From Flavobacterium limi (GTDB lineage Bacteria > Bacteroidota > Bacteroidia > Flavobacteriales > Flavobacteriaceae): a stretch of DNA of 64,000 nt. The notes beneath the pieces are model-generated. The model made no database searches. It was not told the origin of the DNA and was given only the letters and a program-made list of their open reading frames with translations. Made by a program: the position numbers and the translations under genes. Below are positions 10,473-19,521 of this stretch, in pieces. Numbering within the stretch: the stretch's first letter is position 1; every line of letters begins with the position of its first letter. The DNA lies in NCBI RefSeq assembly GCF_010645075.1, contig NZ_JAADZV010000008.1, positions 62,001-126,000 of the forward strand, in the 5' to 3' direction.

Positions 10473-10473
10473 T

Positions 10474-11100
10474 CTAAAATATAAACTCTTCATTTGTTAA
10501 ACTATGATCATGAAATTTTAAGCTGCCAATTAATATTTTATTTTGGATATAATTTTCGAAAGTTATGTTTTTGTCAAATGAAAACATGAATTTATTAGGT
10601 TTATCACTCTCCAAACTATTTAAATAACTTTGTAAATTAGATTTTTCAACAGAAATTCCATTAACCAGTATTGAATTCGTTTTTGTAAAATAAATCTGAA
10701 TACCAAATTTCGGCTTATTTGTTTTATAAAATACCTTCGTGAAAGGTAAAAAAGCTAAATTTTTACCAATAGAATCGGCGTAAGAATAATAATTCTGCGC
10801 CTTTTCATTTTTATGCGCACTATCAGTGCGCTTCTTTTCCTGTAGTTTCATAACTTCAGGGATTACTAATTTTAAAGGCAGGCGTTTGTCAATATTGAAA
10901 ATCCAGTTGGTTGAAATAATGCTGTTTTTTCGGTTCACTTCAGCGATTGTATCTTTTCCATCGGTTTTAAAAAAGATATAGATTGGGGAATGATCCTGAA
11001 CGTCTTTTAAAATTGAAATGCTGGCTTTTGGCAGCTGTACCTCTTTTTTTTCTTCACATGAAAAAAGAAGAAAAGAGAAAATTATAATAAAGTATTTCAT
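10474..11100 (-). CDS. putative lipoprotein of unknown function
   Basis: 208 residues. A short signal peptide with lipobox Cys near residue 15 (LLFSCEEKK). The mature part is Lys-rich, soluble and without a domain I recognise. It lies six bases after folP on the same strand, so it is probably co-transcribed with it. Such folP-adjacent lipoproteins may be conserved in related genomes, but I cannot assign a role. Confidence 0.75.
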   Translation of the reverse strand: MKYFIIIFSFLLFSCEEKKEVQLPKASISILKDVQDHSPIYIFFKTDGKDTIAEVNRKNSIISTNWIFNIDKRLPLKLVIPEVMKLQEKKRTDSAHKNEKAQNYYSYADSIGKNLAFLPFTKVFYKTNKPKFGIQIYFTKTNSILVNGISVEKSNLQSYLNSLESDKPNKFMFSFDKNITFENYIQNKILIGSLKFHDHSLTNEEFIF

Positions 11101-11106
11101 AAAATA

Positions 11107-11928
11107 TTAATTCAACTTATTAAACAAAGTAACACATTCCACCGCTTCCTTGACATCATGAACACGAAGAATTTTTGCACCTTTAGTTAAAGCAATTGTA
11201 TTCAGAAATGTTGTTCCGTTTAAAGCATCCTGCGGTGTGATATTAAGAGTTTTATAAATCATAGATTTTCTTGAAATTCCTGCTAAAACAGGTAACTCCA
11301 ACAAATTAAAAAGTTCCATTTTTTGTATGAGTTGATAATTTTGATCCGTTGTTTTGGCAAAACCAAATCCAGGGTCCAGAATAAGATCATTAATACCTAA
11401 ACTTCTTGCTTTAGAAACTTTTTCAGAAAAATAAAACAAAATTTCTTTAGCAATATCATCATACTGTGTCATACTTTGCATAGTCTGCGGATTTCCACGC
11501 ATGTGCATCATAATATAAGGAACGTTGTAATCTGCAATCACATCAAACATTTTATGGTCTAATTCTCCGGCAGCAATATCATTTATAATTGCCGCACCGC
11601 TTTCTATACTTGCTTTTGCAACTTCAGACCTAAAAGTATCAATTGATAATAGAGTATCAGGAAAATTTTTTAGTATTAATTCTATTGCAGGGATAATTCG
11701 TTCAATTTCTTCTTTTTCCGAAACGAATTCAGCACTTGGTTTACTTGAATAAGCTCCAATGTCAATAAAATCAGCTCCTTCAGTTAGCATTTTTTCCACT
11801 TGTGAAATAATGTCTGCACCATTTTTATATTTTCCTCCGTCGAAAAAAGAATTTGGAGTTACATTCAGAATTCCCATCACTTTCGGAATCGACAAGTCAA
11901 TTAAACAGCCTTTACAGTTAATAAACAT
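11107..11928 (-). CDS. folP: dihydropteroate synthase
   Basis: 273 residues, normal length. Joins 4-aminobenzoate to the pterin pyrophosphate in folate synthesis; cytoplasmic. The pterin-binding TIM barrel is clear: GILNVTPNSF at 19-28, DIGAYSSKP near 56-64, SIDTFR near 95, LDPGFGFAKT near 183 and RVHDV near the end. The family's usual S-T-R-P loop reads SSKP here. The start is ATG, and the gene is divergent from the DUF1599 gene. Confidence 0.96.
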   Translation of the reverse strand: MFINCKGCLIDLSIPKVMGILNVTPNSFFDGGKYKNGADIISQVEKMLTEGADFIDIGAYSSKPSAEFVSEKEEIERIIPAIELILKNFPDTLLSIDTFRSEVAKASIESGAAIINDIAAGELDHKMFDVIADYNVPYIMMHMRGNPQTMQSMTQYDDIAKEILFYFSEKVSKARSLGINDLILDPGFGFAKTTDQNYQLIQKMELFNLLELPVLAGISRKSMIYKTLNITPQDALNGTTFLNTIALTKGAKILRVHDVKEAVECVTLFNKLN

Positions 11929-12044
11929 TTGGTTGAATTTTATTTTTTTTCAGTTTAAAGCTTCAGATTACGGAATTAACAACTTGTTTGGAAAAAACTT
12001 TAAACAAAGAAAACCTGAAACTTGAAACTATTTAATTTAATCCT

Positions 12045-12052
12045 TATTTTTG
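12045..12052 (+). promoter_or_regulatory. Bacteroidota -7 box upstream of the DUF1599 gene
   Basis: TATTTTTG fits the Bacteroidota -7 consensus TAnnTTTG, with TTG at 12022-12024 twenty bases upstream as a -33 element. The start codon lies 30 bases downstream, so a short leader is predicted. Confidence 0.6.
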
Positions 12053-12081
12053 AACAAATTTTAGCAAATATACAGCAATAA

Positions 12082-12624
12082 ATGAAGAATACTTCCCTTG
12101 AATTTGATAATGTGATTACGACATGCCGTACTTTATTTATCAATAAAATGAAAGATTACGGTAGTGCATGGCGTATTTTGAGACTGCCTTCATTAACAGA
12201 TCAGATTTTTATAAAGGCACAAAGAATCAGAAGCTTACAGGAAAATGAAATTCGTAAAGTCGATGAAGATGAAAAGGGCGAATTTATCGGAATTATTAAT
12301 TATTCGATTATGGCGCTGATCCAGTTAGAATTAGGTGTTGTTGAACAGCCAGATCTTGACGTTGAAAAAGCAACTCAGTTATATGACGCTAAGGTTAAAT
12401 TGACCAAAGATTTAATGGAAGCCAAAAATCATGATTATGGTGAAGCCTGGCGTGAAATGCGCATCAGTTCATTGACTGATTTGATTTTGCAAAAGCTTCT
12501 CAGGGTAAAACAGATTGAAGATAATAAAGGAGCAACATTAGTTTCTGAAGGCATCGATGCCAATTATCAGGATATGATAAATTATGCTGTTTTTGCTTTA
12601 ATCCTAAATCCCATAAACAAATAA
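12082..12624 (+). CDS. DUF1599 domain protein
   Basis: 180 residues with a clear internal duplication: about residues 17-53 (KDYGSAWR...SLTDQI) and 112-148 (HDYGEAWR...SLTDLI). Both halves keep D-Y-G-x-A-W-R and S-L-T-D, the hallmark of the DUF1599 family. Each half is mostly helical and acidic-basic patterned, and the fold may be related to all-alpha nucleotide-processing families, but that is inference. In Bacteroidota the family commonly sits between folP and a DoxX-like gene, as it does here. Function is unknown. Confidence 0.85.
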   Translation: MKNTSLEFDNVITTCRTLFINKMKDYGSAWRILRLPSLTDQIFIKAQRIRSLQENEIRKVDEDEKGEFIGIINYSIMALIQLELGVVEQPDLDVEKATQLYDAKVKLTKDLMEAKNHDYGEAWREMRISSLTDLILQKLLRVKQIEDNKGATLVSEGIDANYQDMINYAVFALILNPINK

Positions 12625-12708
12625 AAATTTCAAAAATAAATTATAATTCCAATTTTGAGTAAAATTTTGGAATTCCGCATTTAGAAATTGAAACTTAAAT
12701 ATTCCCCC

Positions 12709-13809
12709 ATGAAAAACATCATTACCCAATTCTCCCGAATATTTGTCGGCATCCTTTTTATTATTTCCGGATTAATTAAACTGAATGACCCGGTTGGTTT
12801 CTCTTATAAGTTAACTGAATATTTTAGCGAAGCCGTTTTTAACATGCCGTTTCTTGCTCCTTTTGCATTAGGATTGGCAATCTTTTTAGTGATTTTGGAA
12901 GTGGTTTTGGGTGTTGCGTTACTCGTAGGATATAAGACAAAACCAACAATCTGGAGCTTATTGGTCCTGATAGTTTTGTTCACTTTCCTTACATTTTATT
13001 CCGCTTATTTTGATGTGGTAAAAGATTGTGGCTGTTTTGGCGATGCGCTGCATTTGACACCTTGGGAATCATTTACAAAAGATGTTGTTTTATTATTCTT
13101 TATCCTGGTTTTATTTTTTAATCAGAAATTAATAAAACCATTATGTTCAACACCACAAACTAATTTTGCAGTTTATTTAAGTGTCGTTTTGTGCGCCTTT
13201 ATGGCTGTCTGGGTTTTAAATCATAATCCAATTAAAGATTTTCGCCCTTACAAGGTAGGAACTAATATAGAAAAAGGAATGGAAATTCCGGAAGGAGCAC
13301 CCAAGTCTGTAGTTGAAATGATTTTTATCTATAAAGTAAAAGGTGTTAATAAGGAATTTACTGAAAAAGATTTAATGAATATTCCTGAAGGCGCGACTTT
13401 TGTTGATCGTAAAGATAAAGTAATCACAGAAGGTTATGTACCGCCAATTCACGATTTCACAATGACCAAAGACGGTTCGGATTATAAAGAAGAATTGCTT
13501 AAAGAACCAAAATTATTAGTTTTTGTAACTTATGATTTGACTTTATCTAATCCTGATGGAATGAAAAAGTTAGAAAAACTGAATGCTGATGCCAAATCAA
13601 AAGGATATAAGGTAATTGGAATGACCGCTTCAGCTGACGAAATAATTGCAAAAGCTAAAAAACAATATGGTTTAAACATCGATTTTTATTTTTGTGATGC
13701 AATTGCTTTAAAAACAATTGAAAGATCTAATCCTGGTGTAGTGGTGATAGAAAATGGTACTATCACTCAAAAAGTGCATTACAATGATATTGATGATTTG
13801 AAATTATAA
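12709..13809 (+). CDS. DoxX/MauE-like membrane protein with redoxin-like C-terminus (BT_3928 family)
   Basis: 366 residues from the ATG at 12709; an upstream in-frame TTG at 12688 is less likely. The first ~150 residues hold four membrane helices of the DoxX/MauE type, with a loop motif KDCGCFGDAL that carries two Cys separated by Gly. A fifth helix lies near residue 160-175. The soluble remainder looks like an extra-cytoplasmic thioredoxin-like domain without an obvious CxxC (KLLVFVTYDLTLSN). Probably handles electrons or thiols at the membrane; not proven. It follows DUF1599 by about 85 bases. Confidence 0.82.
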   Translation: MKNIITQFSRIFVGILFIISGLIKLNDPVGFSYKLTEYFSEAVFNMPFLAPFALGLAIFLVILEVVLGVALLVGYKTKPTIWSLLVLIVLFTFLTFYSAYFDVVKDCGCFGDALHLTPWESFTKDVVLLFFILVLFFNQKLIKPLCSTPQTNFAVYLSVVLCAFMAVWVLNHNPIKDFRPYKVGTNIEKGMEIPEGAPKSVVEMIFIYKVKGVNKEFTEKDLMNIPEGATFVDRKDKVITEGYVPPIHDFTMTKDGSDYKEELLKEPKLLVFVTYDLTLSNPDGMKKLEKLNADAKSKGYKVIGMTASADEIIAKAKKQYGLNIDFYFCDAIALKTIERSNPGVVVIENGTITQKVHYNDIDDLKL

Positions 13810-13899
13810 CATTTCAAGTAAAATATATTTTAAGTACGCCAATAGTCTTTTTTAGATCTATTGGTGTTTTTTGGATAGATAATTAATCAAATAAGAAAT

Positions 13900-14925
13900 A
13901 TGAGCGCAAAATTGACTGCTAAGTTTTCTCAAAATCTTTACCTTTTTTTATTTATATTCTTTTTGATTCTGTATTTCATATGTGATTTTAATTTTTATGA
14001 AACTGAAGATGTACATTTGCTTCCCCTTCATATTCTGGCATTAATCTCAGGTATTATTTTTGAGAGCAAAAGGATTACAAAAACTTGGAAAACAGCTGTT
14101 TTAATATCAATTATTTCTTTTATTTCTACTTTTTCTTTAGGTCTTTATTTATATCACATCTCGCCTAATTCAAAATTTGATTTTACGCAAGTTTTAAATT
14201 TAAGTATTTTAGCTTGGCCTATTGTTTTCTTTATTTTATATGTTAGTTTTTCACTAATATTTAATGAGAGAAGAATTGTTCCCCAATTGACAGAAGGTAT
14301 GACTTTAATGCTTTCGATATCTATGATTTATTGGGTTATAGATAATGGTTTAGTAATATTTGATAATATCATCTTACGAACATTTATCATTATTGTAATT
14401 TTACTTTCCTTATTTTCTTTTTATAATGCTTTTAGTAAAGTTTTTTTATCGGATAGTAAAAAACTAATCCTAAGCATCTGGAGTTCCATAATTATGATGT
14501 TTTTTGCTGTCGATAATTTATGTGGTATTTTTGCAAATGGAAATATCATAAGTACTAATGAATTAATACAAGGAACTTATATTGCAATGCAATATTTTCT
14601 TTTAGGTATTTCAAGTATTTACATGATTCAGAATTTTATGATGCTTATTGGTTTTCTGCCAAGTTGGAAAATATTCTTCTTTATAAAGTATTCTGACACA
14701 ATAAGTGAACTCAAAAATGAACACATAGATAGATATTCTGATACACAGGTAAGCAAATCAGATTCTGTATTCTGTATTCTTTTTGTTAGTACTATTTTCT
14801 TTTTTAATTATTGTTTTGAAATATTTGCAAGACAATTTATTATCTGGTTAAGTTTTGTAACATTCCCCTTTTTTTTAATGACGTTTAATCATTTTCTAAA
14901 AACAAAAAATAAACTTATTTCCTAA
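13900..14925 (+). CDS. polytopic membrane protein of unknown function
   Basis: 341 residues with about ten hydrophobic segments: near 12-30, 41-56, 66-88, 99-122, 133-150, 158-176, 186-210, 222-250, 287-305 and 312-333. A short charged loop (about 255-285) separates the last two. There is no motif I can tie to a transporter or enzyme family. The coding sequence is noticeably AT-rich even for this genome, with many Ile, Phe and Leu codons. It lies 90 bases after the DoxX-like gene, at a spot where relatives often carry tpiA, so it may be an insertion; that is inference. Confidence 0.7.
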   Translation: MSAKLTAKFSQNLYLFLFIFFLILYFICDFNFYETEDVHLLPLHILALISGIIFESKRITKTWKTAVLISIISFISTFSLGLYLYHISPNSKFDFTQVLNLSILAWPIVFFILYVSFSLIFNERRIVPQLTEGMTLMLSISMIYWVIDNGLVIFDNIILRTFIIIVILLSLFSFYNAFSKVFLSDSKKLILSIWSSIIMMFFAVDNLCGIFANGNIISTNELIQGTYIAMQYFLLGISSIYMIQNFMMLIGFLPSWKIFFFIKYSDTISELKNEHIDRYSDTQVSKSDSVFCILFVSTIFFFNYCFEIFARQFIIWLSFVTFPFFLMTFNHFLKTKNKLIS

Positions 14926-15248
14926 TTTCTTCAACTTGACAGTTTTAAAACTGTTTAAGAGCAAATCAAAAATAGTTGTTATTTAATACGTGTATTAAAT
15001 GATATTCAGTATTAATTCTAAATAATTAATAAATCTCTGTTAAATTAATACAATCCGAACTTCAAATGTTATGTTGAAATTAACAATTTTGGCGGACGTA
15101 TTTTCCATTTCATAAAATTTCTTTTTGTACTTTTGCGTTTAGAATGAGAAAAAATAATTTAATAGAAATTATATTTTAAAATTTAAATGTTTCAGAATTA
15201 TAATTTTACCTTCATTTTTTCGTTCTAATACAGACTAGCTTAACATAC
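14926..15248. other. 323-bp intergenic region before porQ
   Basis: No gene is evident. It holds a perfect 16-base palindrome (ACAGTTTTAAAACTGT, 14939-14954) just after the membrane-protein stop, which could act as a weak terminator or a protein-binding site. The porQ promoter box lies at 15128-15135. Confidence 0.6.
15128..15135 (+). promoter_or_regulatory. Bacteroidota -7 box upstream of porQ
   Basis: TACTTTTG matches TAnnTTTG. It implies a start about seven bases on and an untranslated leader of roughly 105 bases before the porQ ATG. I see no good -33 match at the usual distance. Confidence 0.5.
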
Positions 15249-16268
15249 ATGTTGAAAAAAAATATTCTGTTTTTTTTGTTTATCAATTTTTCTGTGTCTT
15301 ATGGGCAGATTGGCGGGCGATATGCCTACCAGTTTTTAAACCTGACAACTTCACCAAGACAGGCAGCGTTAGGAGGAAAATCGATTACAATTTACGACGA
15401 GGATGTTAATCAGGTAATGTTTAATCCCGCAACATTAAATGCAGATATGGACAATCATCTTGCAATGAATTACGGTAATTATTACGGTGAAGCTTCTTAC
15501 GGAACTGCTTCTTATGCTTATACTTATGACAGGCATTTGCAGACATTTTATGCGGGAATAAGCTATATTAACTATGGGACTTTCGAAGGATATGATGAGA
15601 ACGGTCAGGCTACTTCAGATTTTACAGGAAGTGAGGGGGCTCTTTCAGTAGGTTATGCATATAATATTCCATATACAGACATCCATATTGGTGTAAATGC
15701 TAAATTGATAACATCAACTTTAGAAAGCTACAACTCTGTTGGTGGTGCATTAGATTTAGGTTTCTTGTTCATTGACGAAAGAAATGATGTAAACTGGGCT
15801 TTAGCAATACGAAATGTAGGAACCCAGTTTACCACTTATTCAGGTATAAAAGAAAAATTACCATTGGAGATTATTGCAGGCGTCTCACAAGAATTGGATC
15901 ACGTACCTATTAGATGGCATCTTTCTTTAGAAAATTTGCAGCAATGGAATATTTCTTTTTCTAATCCTGTACGTGGAGAAGGTAATATAGATGGTTCATC
16001 TGAAGAGGAAAAAGTATCTTTTTTTAATAACGCTTTACGACATGTAGTTTTTGGAGTAGAACTCTTCCCTAAAAAAGCATTCAATATTCGATTAGGGTAT
16101 AATTTTAGAAGAGCTGAAGAATTAAGGATTGAAGAACAACGTAATTTTTCAGGTGTTTCATTAGGTTTTGGTTTAAAAATGAATCGATTAAAATTCAATT
16201 ATTCGTATTCTAAATATACATTAGCAGCAAATACAAGTCTTTTTGGTTTAAATATTAATCTTCAATAA
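15249..16268 (+). CDS. porQ: type IX secretion system protein PorQ
   Basis: 339 residues. A signal peptide (about 1-20, ending VSYGQ) precedes an outer-membrane barrel-like protein with the PorQ opening RYAYQFLNLTTSPRQAALGG and a conserved FNPATLN motif. PorQ is a conserved component of the T9SS attachment machinery that handles cargo with C-terminal signals, in complex with PorU, PorV and PorZ. Ends with an aromatic-rich strand (LFGLNINLQ) typical of barrels. It is followed by an L,D-transpeptidase-like gene and cmk; the porQ-cmk neighbourhood is common in Flavobacteria. Confidence 0.92.
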   Translation: MLKKNILFFLFINFSVSYGQIGGRYAYQFLNLTTSPRQAALGGKSITIYDEDVNQVMFNPATLNADMDNHLAMNYGNYYGEASYGTASYAYTYDRHLQTFYAGISYINYGTFEGYDENGQATSDFTGSEGALSVGYAYNIPYTDIHIGVNAKLITSTLESYNSVGGALDLGFLFIDERNDVNWALAIRNVGTQFTTYSGIKEKLPLEIIAGVSQELDHVPIRWHLSLENLQQWNISFSNPVRGEGNIDGSSEEEKVSFFNNALRHVVFGVELFPKKAFNIRLGYNFRRAEELRIEEQRNFSGVSLGFGLKMNRLKFNYSYSKYTLAANTSLFGLNINLQ

Positions 16269-16278
16269 TGATTTTTAT

Positions 16279-16878
16279 ATGAAAATATTTAATTTGATTT
16301 TAGTTGTAGTATTATCAGGCTTATTTATCAGTTCAAAGCCTTATTTCAAAGATGAACCGAATAGCCTGGAAATTGAAAGAATTAATAATCGAATTGACGA
16401 AATGAAGTCAATGCTCAATACTAATTCTAAATACAACTCTAAAATTGCTTTTTTTATTGATATGAGAATTCCTTCGGGAAAAAATCGTTTTTTTGTTTAC
16501 GATTTACAAAATAATAAAATTTTAGATCAGGGATTAGTTGCTCATGGATGTGGTTCGGAAACCGGAATAAAAGGCGAATTAAAGTTTAGTAACATACCCA
16601 ATTCAAATTCTACTTCTTTAGGAAGATATTCTATCGGAAATAATTATAGTGGAATTTTCGGAAAAGCATATCGATTATATGGTTTAGAAGAAACAAATAG
16701 TAATGCATTTAAAAGAGCTATCGTTTTGCATCATTATTCAGCAGTTCCATACGAAGAACAAGATCATTATATCAGTCGTAGTCATGGCTGCCCAATGGTT
16801 AATGAACAATTTTTTAAAAGAATTGAAAAAATCATTGATTCTTCAAAATCAAACATCCTTCTAGATATTTATTATTAA
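16279..16878 (+). CDS. murein L,D-transpeptidase catalytic domain family protein (YkuD_2 type)
   Basis: 199 residues. A short N-terminal hydrophobic signal (about 1-20) predicts export. The catalytic signature is SRSHGCPMVN near residues 171-180, with an upstream HHY motif (about 154-156), as in the YkuD_2 branch. Expected to act on peptidoglycan cross-links or stems in the periplasm, though this branch is poorly studied. It starts ten bases after porQ and ends 34 bases before cmk, suggesting one transcript. Confidence 0.85.
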   Translation: MKIFNLILVVVLSGLFISSKPYFKDEPNSLEIERINNRIDEMKSMLNTNSKYNSKIAFFIDMRIPSGKNRFFVYDLQNNKILDQGLVAHGCGSETGIKGELKFSNIPNSNSTSLGRYSIGNNYSGIFGKAYRLYGLEETNSNAFKRAIVLHHYSAVPYEEQDHYISRSHGCPMVNEQFFKRIEKIIDSSKSNILLDIYY

Positions 16879-16912
16879 TAAATAATAAAATTATTAAACC
16901 AAAATCACAACT

Positions 16913-17605
16913 TTGAGAAATATTACAATTGCTATTGACGGCTTTTCATCAACCGGAAAAAGCACTTTAGCAAAGCAATTGGCCAGAGAACTTGCTTATG
17001 TTTACGTTGACACGGGAGCAATGTATCGTGCGGTTGCTTATTTTGCCATGAAAAATAACTTCATTAAAGCCGATTTTTTTGACAAGAAGGCTTTAATCGA
17101 TTCACTTCCTAAAATTCAATTAGAGTTTAAATACAATTCTGATTTAGGCTTTGCAGAAATGTACCTGAATGGAGAAAATGTTGAAAAACAAATCCGTACC
17201 ATCGAAGTTTCCAGTTTTGTTAGCAAGGTTGCTGAAGTTTCTGAAGTTCGTTCAAAATTAGTTGAACAACAGCAGGAAATGGGAACCAATAAAGCAATTG
17301 TAATGGATGGAAGAGATATTGGAACAGTAGTTTTTCCAATGGCTGAACTCAAAATTTTTATGACAGCCAGTGCTGAAACCCGTGCACAAAGGCGATTTGA
17401 TGAATTACAGCAAAAAGGCGATAATGTATCTTATGAAGAAGTCTTAAAAAATGTAGTCGAAAGAGATTATATAGATACCCATCGTGAAGATTCTCCTTTA
17501 GTAATTGCTGATGATGCTATAGAAATTGATAATTCCTATTTAAATAAAGAAGAACAATTTGCCGCTGTTTTAGAGTTGGTAAACGAGGTTGTTAAAACTC
17601 TGTAA
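16913..17605 (+). CDS. cmk: (d)CMP kinase
   Basis: 230 residues, normal length. Phosphorylates CMP and dCMP with ATP. The Walker A loop is GFSSTGKST at 10-18, followed by DTGAMYRA, MDGRDIGTVVFP and a lid-region RRFDEL. I take TTG at 16913 as the start because it gives the family-typical MRNITIAIDG opening and no ATG lies nearby upstream in frame. It is downstream of porQ and the transpeptidase gene in the same orientation. Confidence 0.96.
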   Translation: MRNITIAIDGFSSTGKSTLAKQLARELAYVYVDTGAMYRAVAYFAMKNNFIKADFFDKKALIDSLPKIQLEFKYNSDLGFAEMYLNGENVEKQIRTIEVSSFVSKVAEVSEVRSKLVEQQQEMGTNKAIVMDGRDIGTVVFPMAELKIFMTASAETRAQRRFDELQQKGDNVSYEEVLKNVVERDYIDTHREDSPLVIADDAIEIDNSYLNKEEQFAAVLELVNEVVKTL

Positions 17606-17670
17606 TTCTTTGTAGATTTCATTTTTAATGGTAGTTTTACGGCTTCATTAATTTAAAGACAAATACTATT

Positions 17671-18933
17671 ATGAGTATAAAGCTACGACTAACAATCATG
17701 AATTTTTTTCAGTTTTTTGTTTGGGGAATATGGCTGATTTCATTAGGAGGATATATGGGACAGGTTTTTGGTCCTGTAGAAGGAAGTAGTATTGGTTTAT
17801 CAATTGGAAGAACATATGGCTCAATGGGATGGGCTAGTTTATTTATGCCGGCTTTGCTTGGTATTATTGCAGATAAGTACCTAAGCGCGCAAAAAGTATT
17901 AGGAATTTCACACATTATTGCTGGCATTGCAATATATTTTGCTACCAGAGCAACTAACTCTACAGAAATGTACTGGATTATTTTTGCAACGAGCTGCTTT
18001 TATATGCCGACCATTGCATTAAATAATTCTGTAAGTTATGCGGTTCTGAATAAATTTAGTTTTGATGTTCAAAAAACGTTTACACCAATCCGGGTATGGG
18101 GAACGGTAGGTTTTATAATTGCCATGTGGGTAACGGATCTTACTGATTGGAAATCAAATACCCTTCAGTTTGTTTTTGCTTCCGTATCTATGATTATTAC
18201 AGGACTTTTTTGTTTTACTTTGCCGGATGTCCCTGCTGAAAACAAAAACAGCAATCAGTCCCTGACAAGTAAATTTGGCTTAGATAGTTTTGTACTTTTT
18301 AAGCAAAAGAAAATGGCAATATTTTTTGTTTTTGCAATGCTATTGGGTGCAGCGCTACAAATTACAAATATGTTTGGCGACACCTTTATAAGGGATTTTG
18401 GTTCAAATCCGGAATATAAGGGTACTTTTGGAGTGGAACATTCTGTTTTTATTATTTCATTATCCCAAATTTCAGAAACTCTTTTTATCCTGACAATTCC
18501 ATTTTTCTTAAAACGATTCGGAATTAAGCAAGTAATGATTTTTAGTATGGTTGCCTGGGTATTGCGTTTTGCCTTATTTGGAATAGGAAATCCCGGTTCA
18601 GGAGTAATTTTCCTCATATTATCAATGATAGTATACGGAATGGCGTTTGACTTTTTTAATATTTCAGGTTCGCTATTTGTTGAAAAACAAACAGACAGTA
18701 AAATCAGGTCAAGTGCGCAGGGGTTATTCATGTTGATGACAAATGGTATTGGTGCTATACTTGGTGGCGAGATGGCGGGTCGTACAGTAAGCTATTTTAC
18801 TATTGGTAATAAAATTCAATGGCCAAGTGTCTGGTTTTCATTTGCAGCCTATGCATTTGTTATTGCGATAGCTTTTGCAATTTTGTTTAAATACAAACAT
18901 GATCCAAAGGAGTTAGAAAATTTAAAGCATTAA
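17671..18933 (+). CDS. nucleoside permease, NupG/XapB-like MFS
   Basis: 420 residues with about twelve membrane helices. The opening LRLTIMNFFQFFVWGIWL and the helix 1-2 loop match the nucleoside:H+ symporter family (NHS) of MFS. Takes up nucleosides across the inner membrane. It is placed 65 bases after cmk, a sensible neighbour, though it may have its own promoter. A strong hairpin terminator follows. Substrate range cannot be read from sequence. Confidence 0.88.
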   Translation: MSIKLRLTIMNFFQFFVWGIWLISLGGYMGQVFGPVEGSSIGLSIGRTYGSMGWASLFMPALLGIIADKYLSAQKVLGISHIIAGIAIYFATRATNSTEMYWIIFATSCFYMPTIALNNSVSYAVLNKFSFDVQKTFTPIRVWGTVGFIIAMWVTDLTDWKSNTLQFVFASVSMIITGLFCFTLPDVPAENKNSNQSLTSKFGLDSFVLFKQKKMAIFFVFAMLLGAALQITNMFGDTFIRDFGSNPEYKGTFGVEHSVFIISLSQISETLFILTIPFFLKRFGIKQVMIFSMVAWVLRFALFGIGNPGSGVIFLILSMIVYGMAFDFFNISGSLFVEKQTDSKIRSSAQGLFMLMTNGIGAILGGEMAGRTVSYFTIGNKIQWPSVWFSFAAYAFVIAIAFAILFKYKHDPKELENLKH

Positions 18934-18951
18934 TTTAGAAAGGTATATGAC

Positions 18952-18982
18952 AAATAACCCCACTTTTATAGTGGGGTTATTT
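18952..18982. terminator. bidirectional hairpin terminator
   Basis: A perfect 12-base stem (AAATAACCCCAC and its complement) with a 7-base loop (18964-18970). It lies between the permease and the convergent NTF2-like gene and has A/T flanks on both sides, so it can serve both. Confidence 0.85.
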
Positions 18983-19000
18983 GCTTATAATTGCAAAATT

Positions 19001-19471
19001 TTATTTAGGCTGTTGGAACTTTTTAAGTGATAACAGCGCTTGTTCTCTTATTTTGTTTTGAAAAAAACCCGTCCATCCTAATAAATAACCTGTAATTCCG
19101 AAAGCTTGTTTTGACCATTTCCAAACATCGAAATTATCGGTATGTTTGATGATTAGCCCATCCTGAAAAAGAAATTCTGCCGAAATTCTATTAATTACCT
19201 TCCTGTTTGTTTTGCTGAAATTATAGGTAGCAATCCAGCGGGCAGATCCTGAAGTTTCATCAGCTTGTATGTTCGAAAATTCGATTTTAATATCTCCTTT
19301 GCTTTTTAAAAGAAGCATTTCCCACATTTTAGAAACCTGTTCTCCTTTTAAAAGTCCAAAAGCAGGATCAATAAAATGAACCTTCGGATGATAACATTCG
19401 CTCATTGTTTTGGCGTCCGCATTTGCAAACGCAGTATAGAATTTAGCAATTAATTGTTCGTTAGAATTCAT
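19001..19471 (-). CDS. NTF2/SnoaL-like domain protein
   Basis: 156 residues. The opening (LIAKFYTAFANADAKTMSECYHPKVHFIDPAFG) and the later ARWIATYNF and IIKHTDNFDVWKWSKQAFG stretches fit the cone-shaped NTF2-like fold. Members bind small ligands or act as isomerases and dehydratases; this one's role is unknown. No signal peptide, so cytoplasmic. A -7 box lies only a few bases upstream of the ATG, which suggests a very short or absent leader. Confidence 0.82.
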   Translation of the reverse strand: MNSNEQLIAKFYTAFANADAKTMSECYHPKVHFIDPAFGLLKGEQVSKMWEMLLLKSKGDIKIEFSNIQADETSGSARWIATYNFSKTNRKVINRISAEFLFQDGLIIKHTDNFDVWKWSKQAFGITGYLLGWTGFFQNKIREQALLSLKKFQQPK

Positions 19472-19476
19472 TTTAA

Positions 19477-19484
19477 CAAAATTA
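19477..19484 (-). promoter_or_regulatory. Bacteroidota -7 box for the NTF2-like gene
   Basis: On the minus strand it reads TAATTTTG, matching TAnnTTTG, and ends six bases before the ATG. If used, the mRNA would be almost leaderless. Confidence 0.4.
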
Positions 19485-19521
19485 GGCTATAAAAGTAAGA
19501 TTATTTTTGGTTAAATAATCT

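Noticed and set aside
11759..12025. 88-codon plus-strand frame opposite the start of folP
   Set aside because: Lies mostly antisense to folP with a shadow composition; the folP frame is strongly supported.
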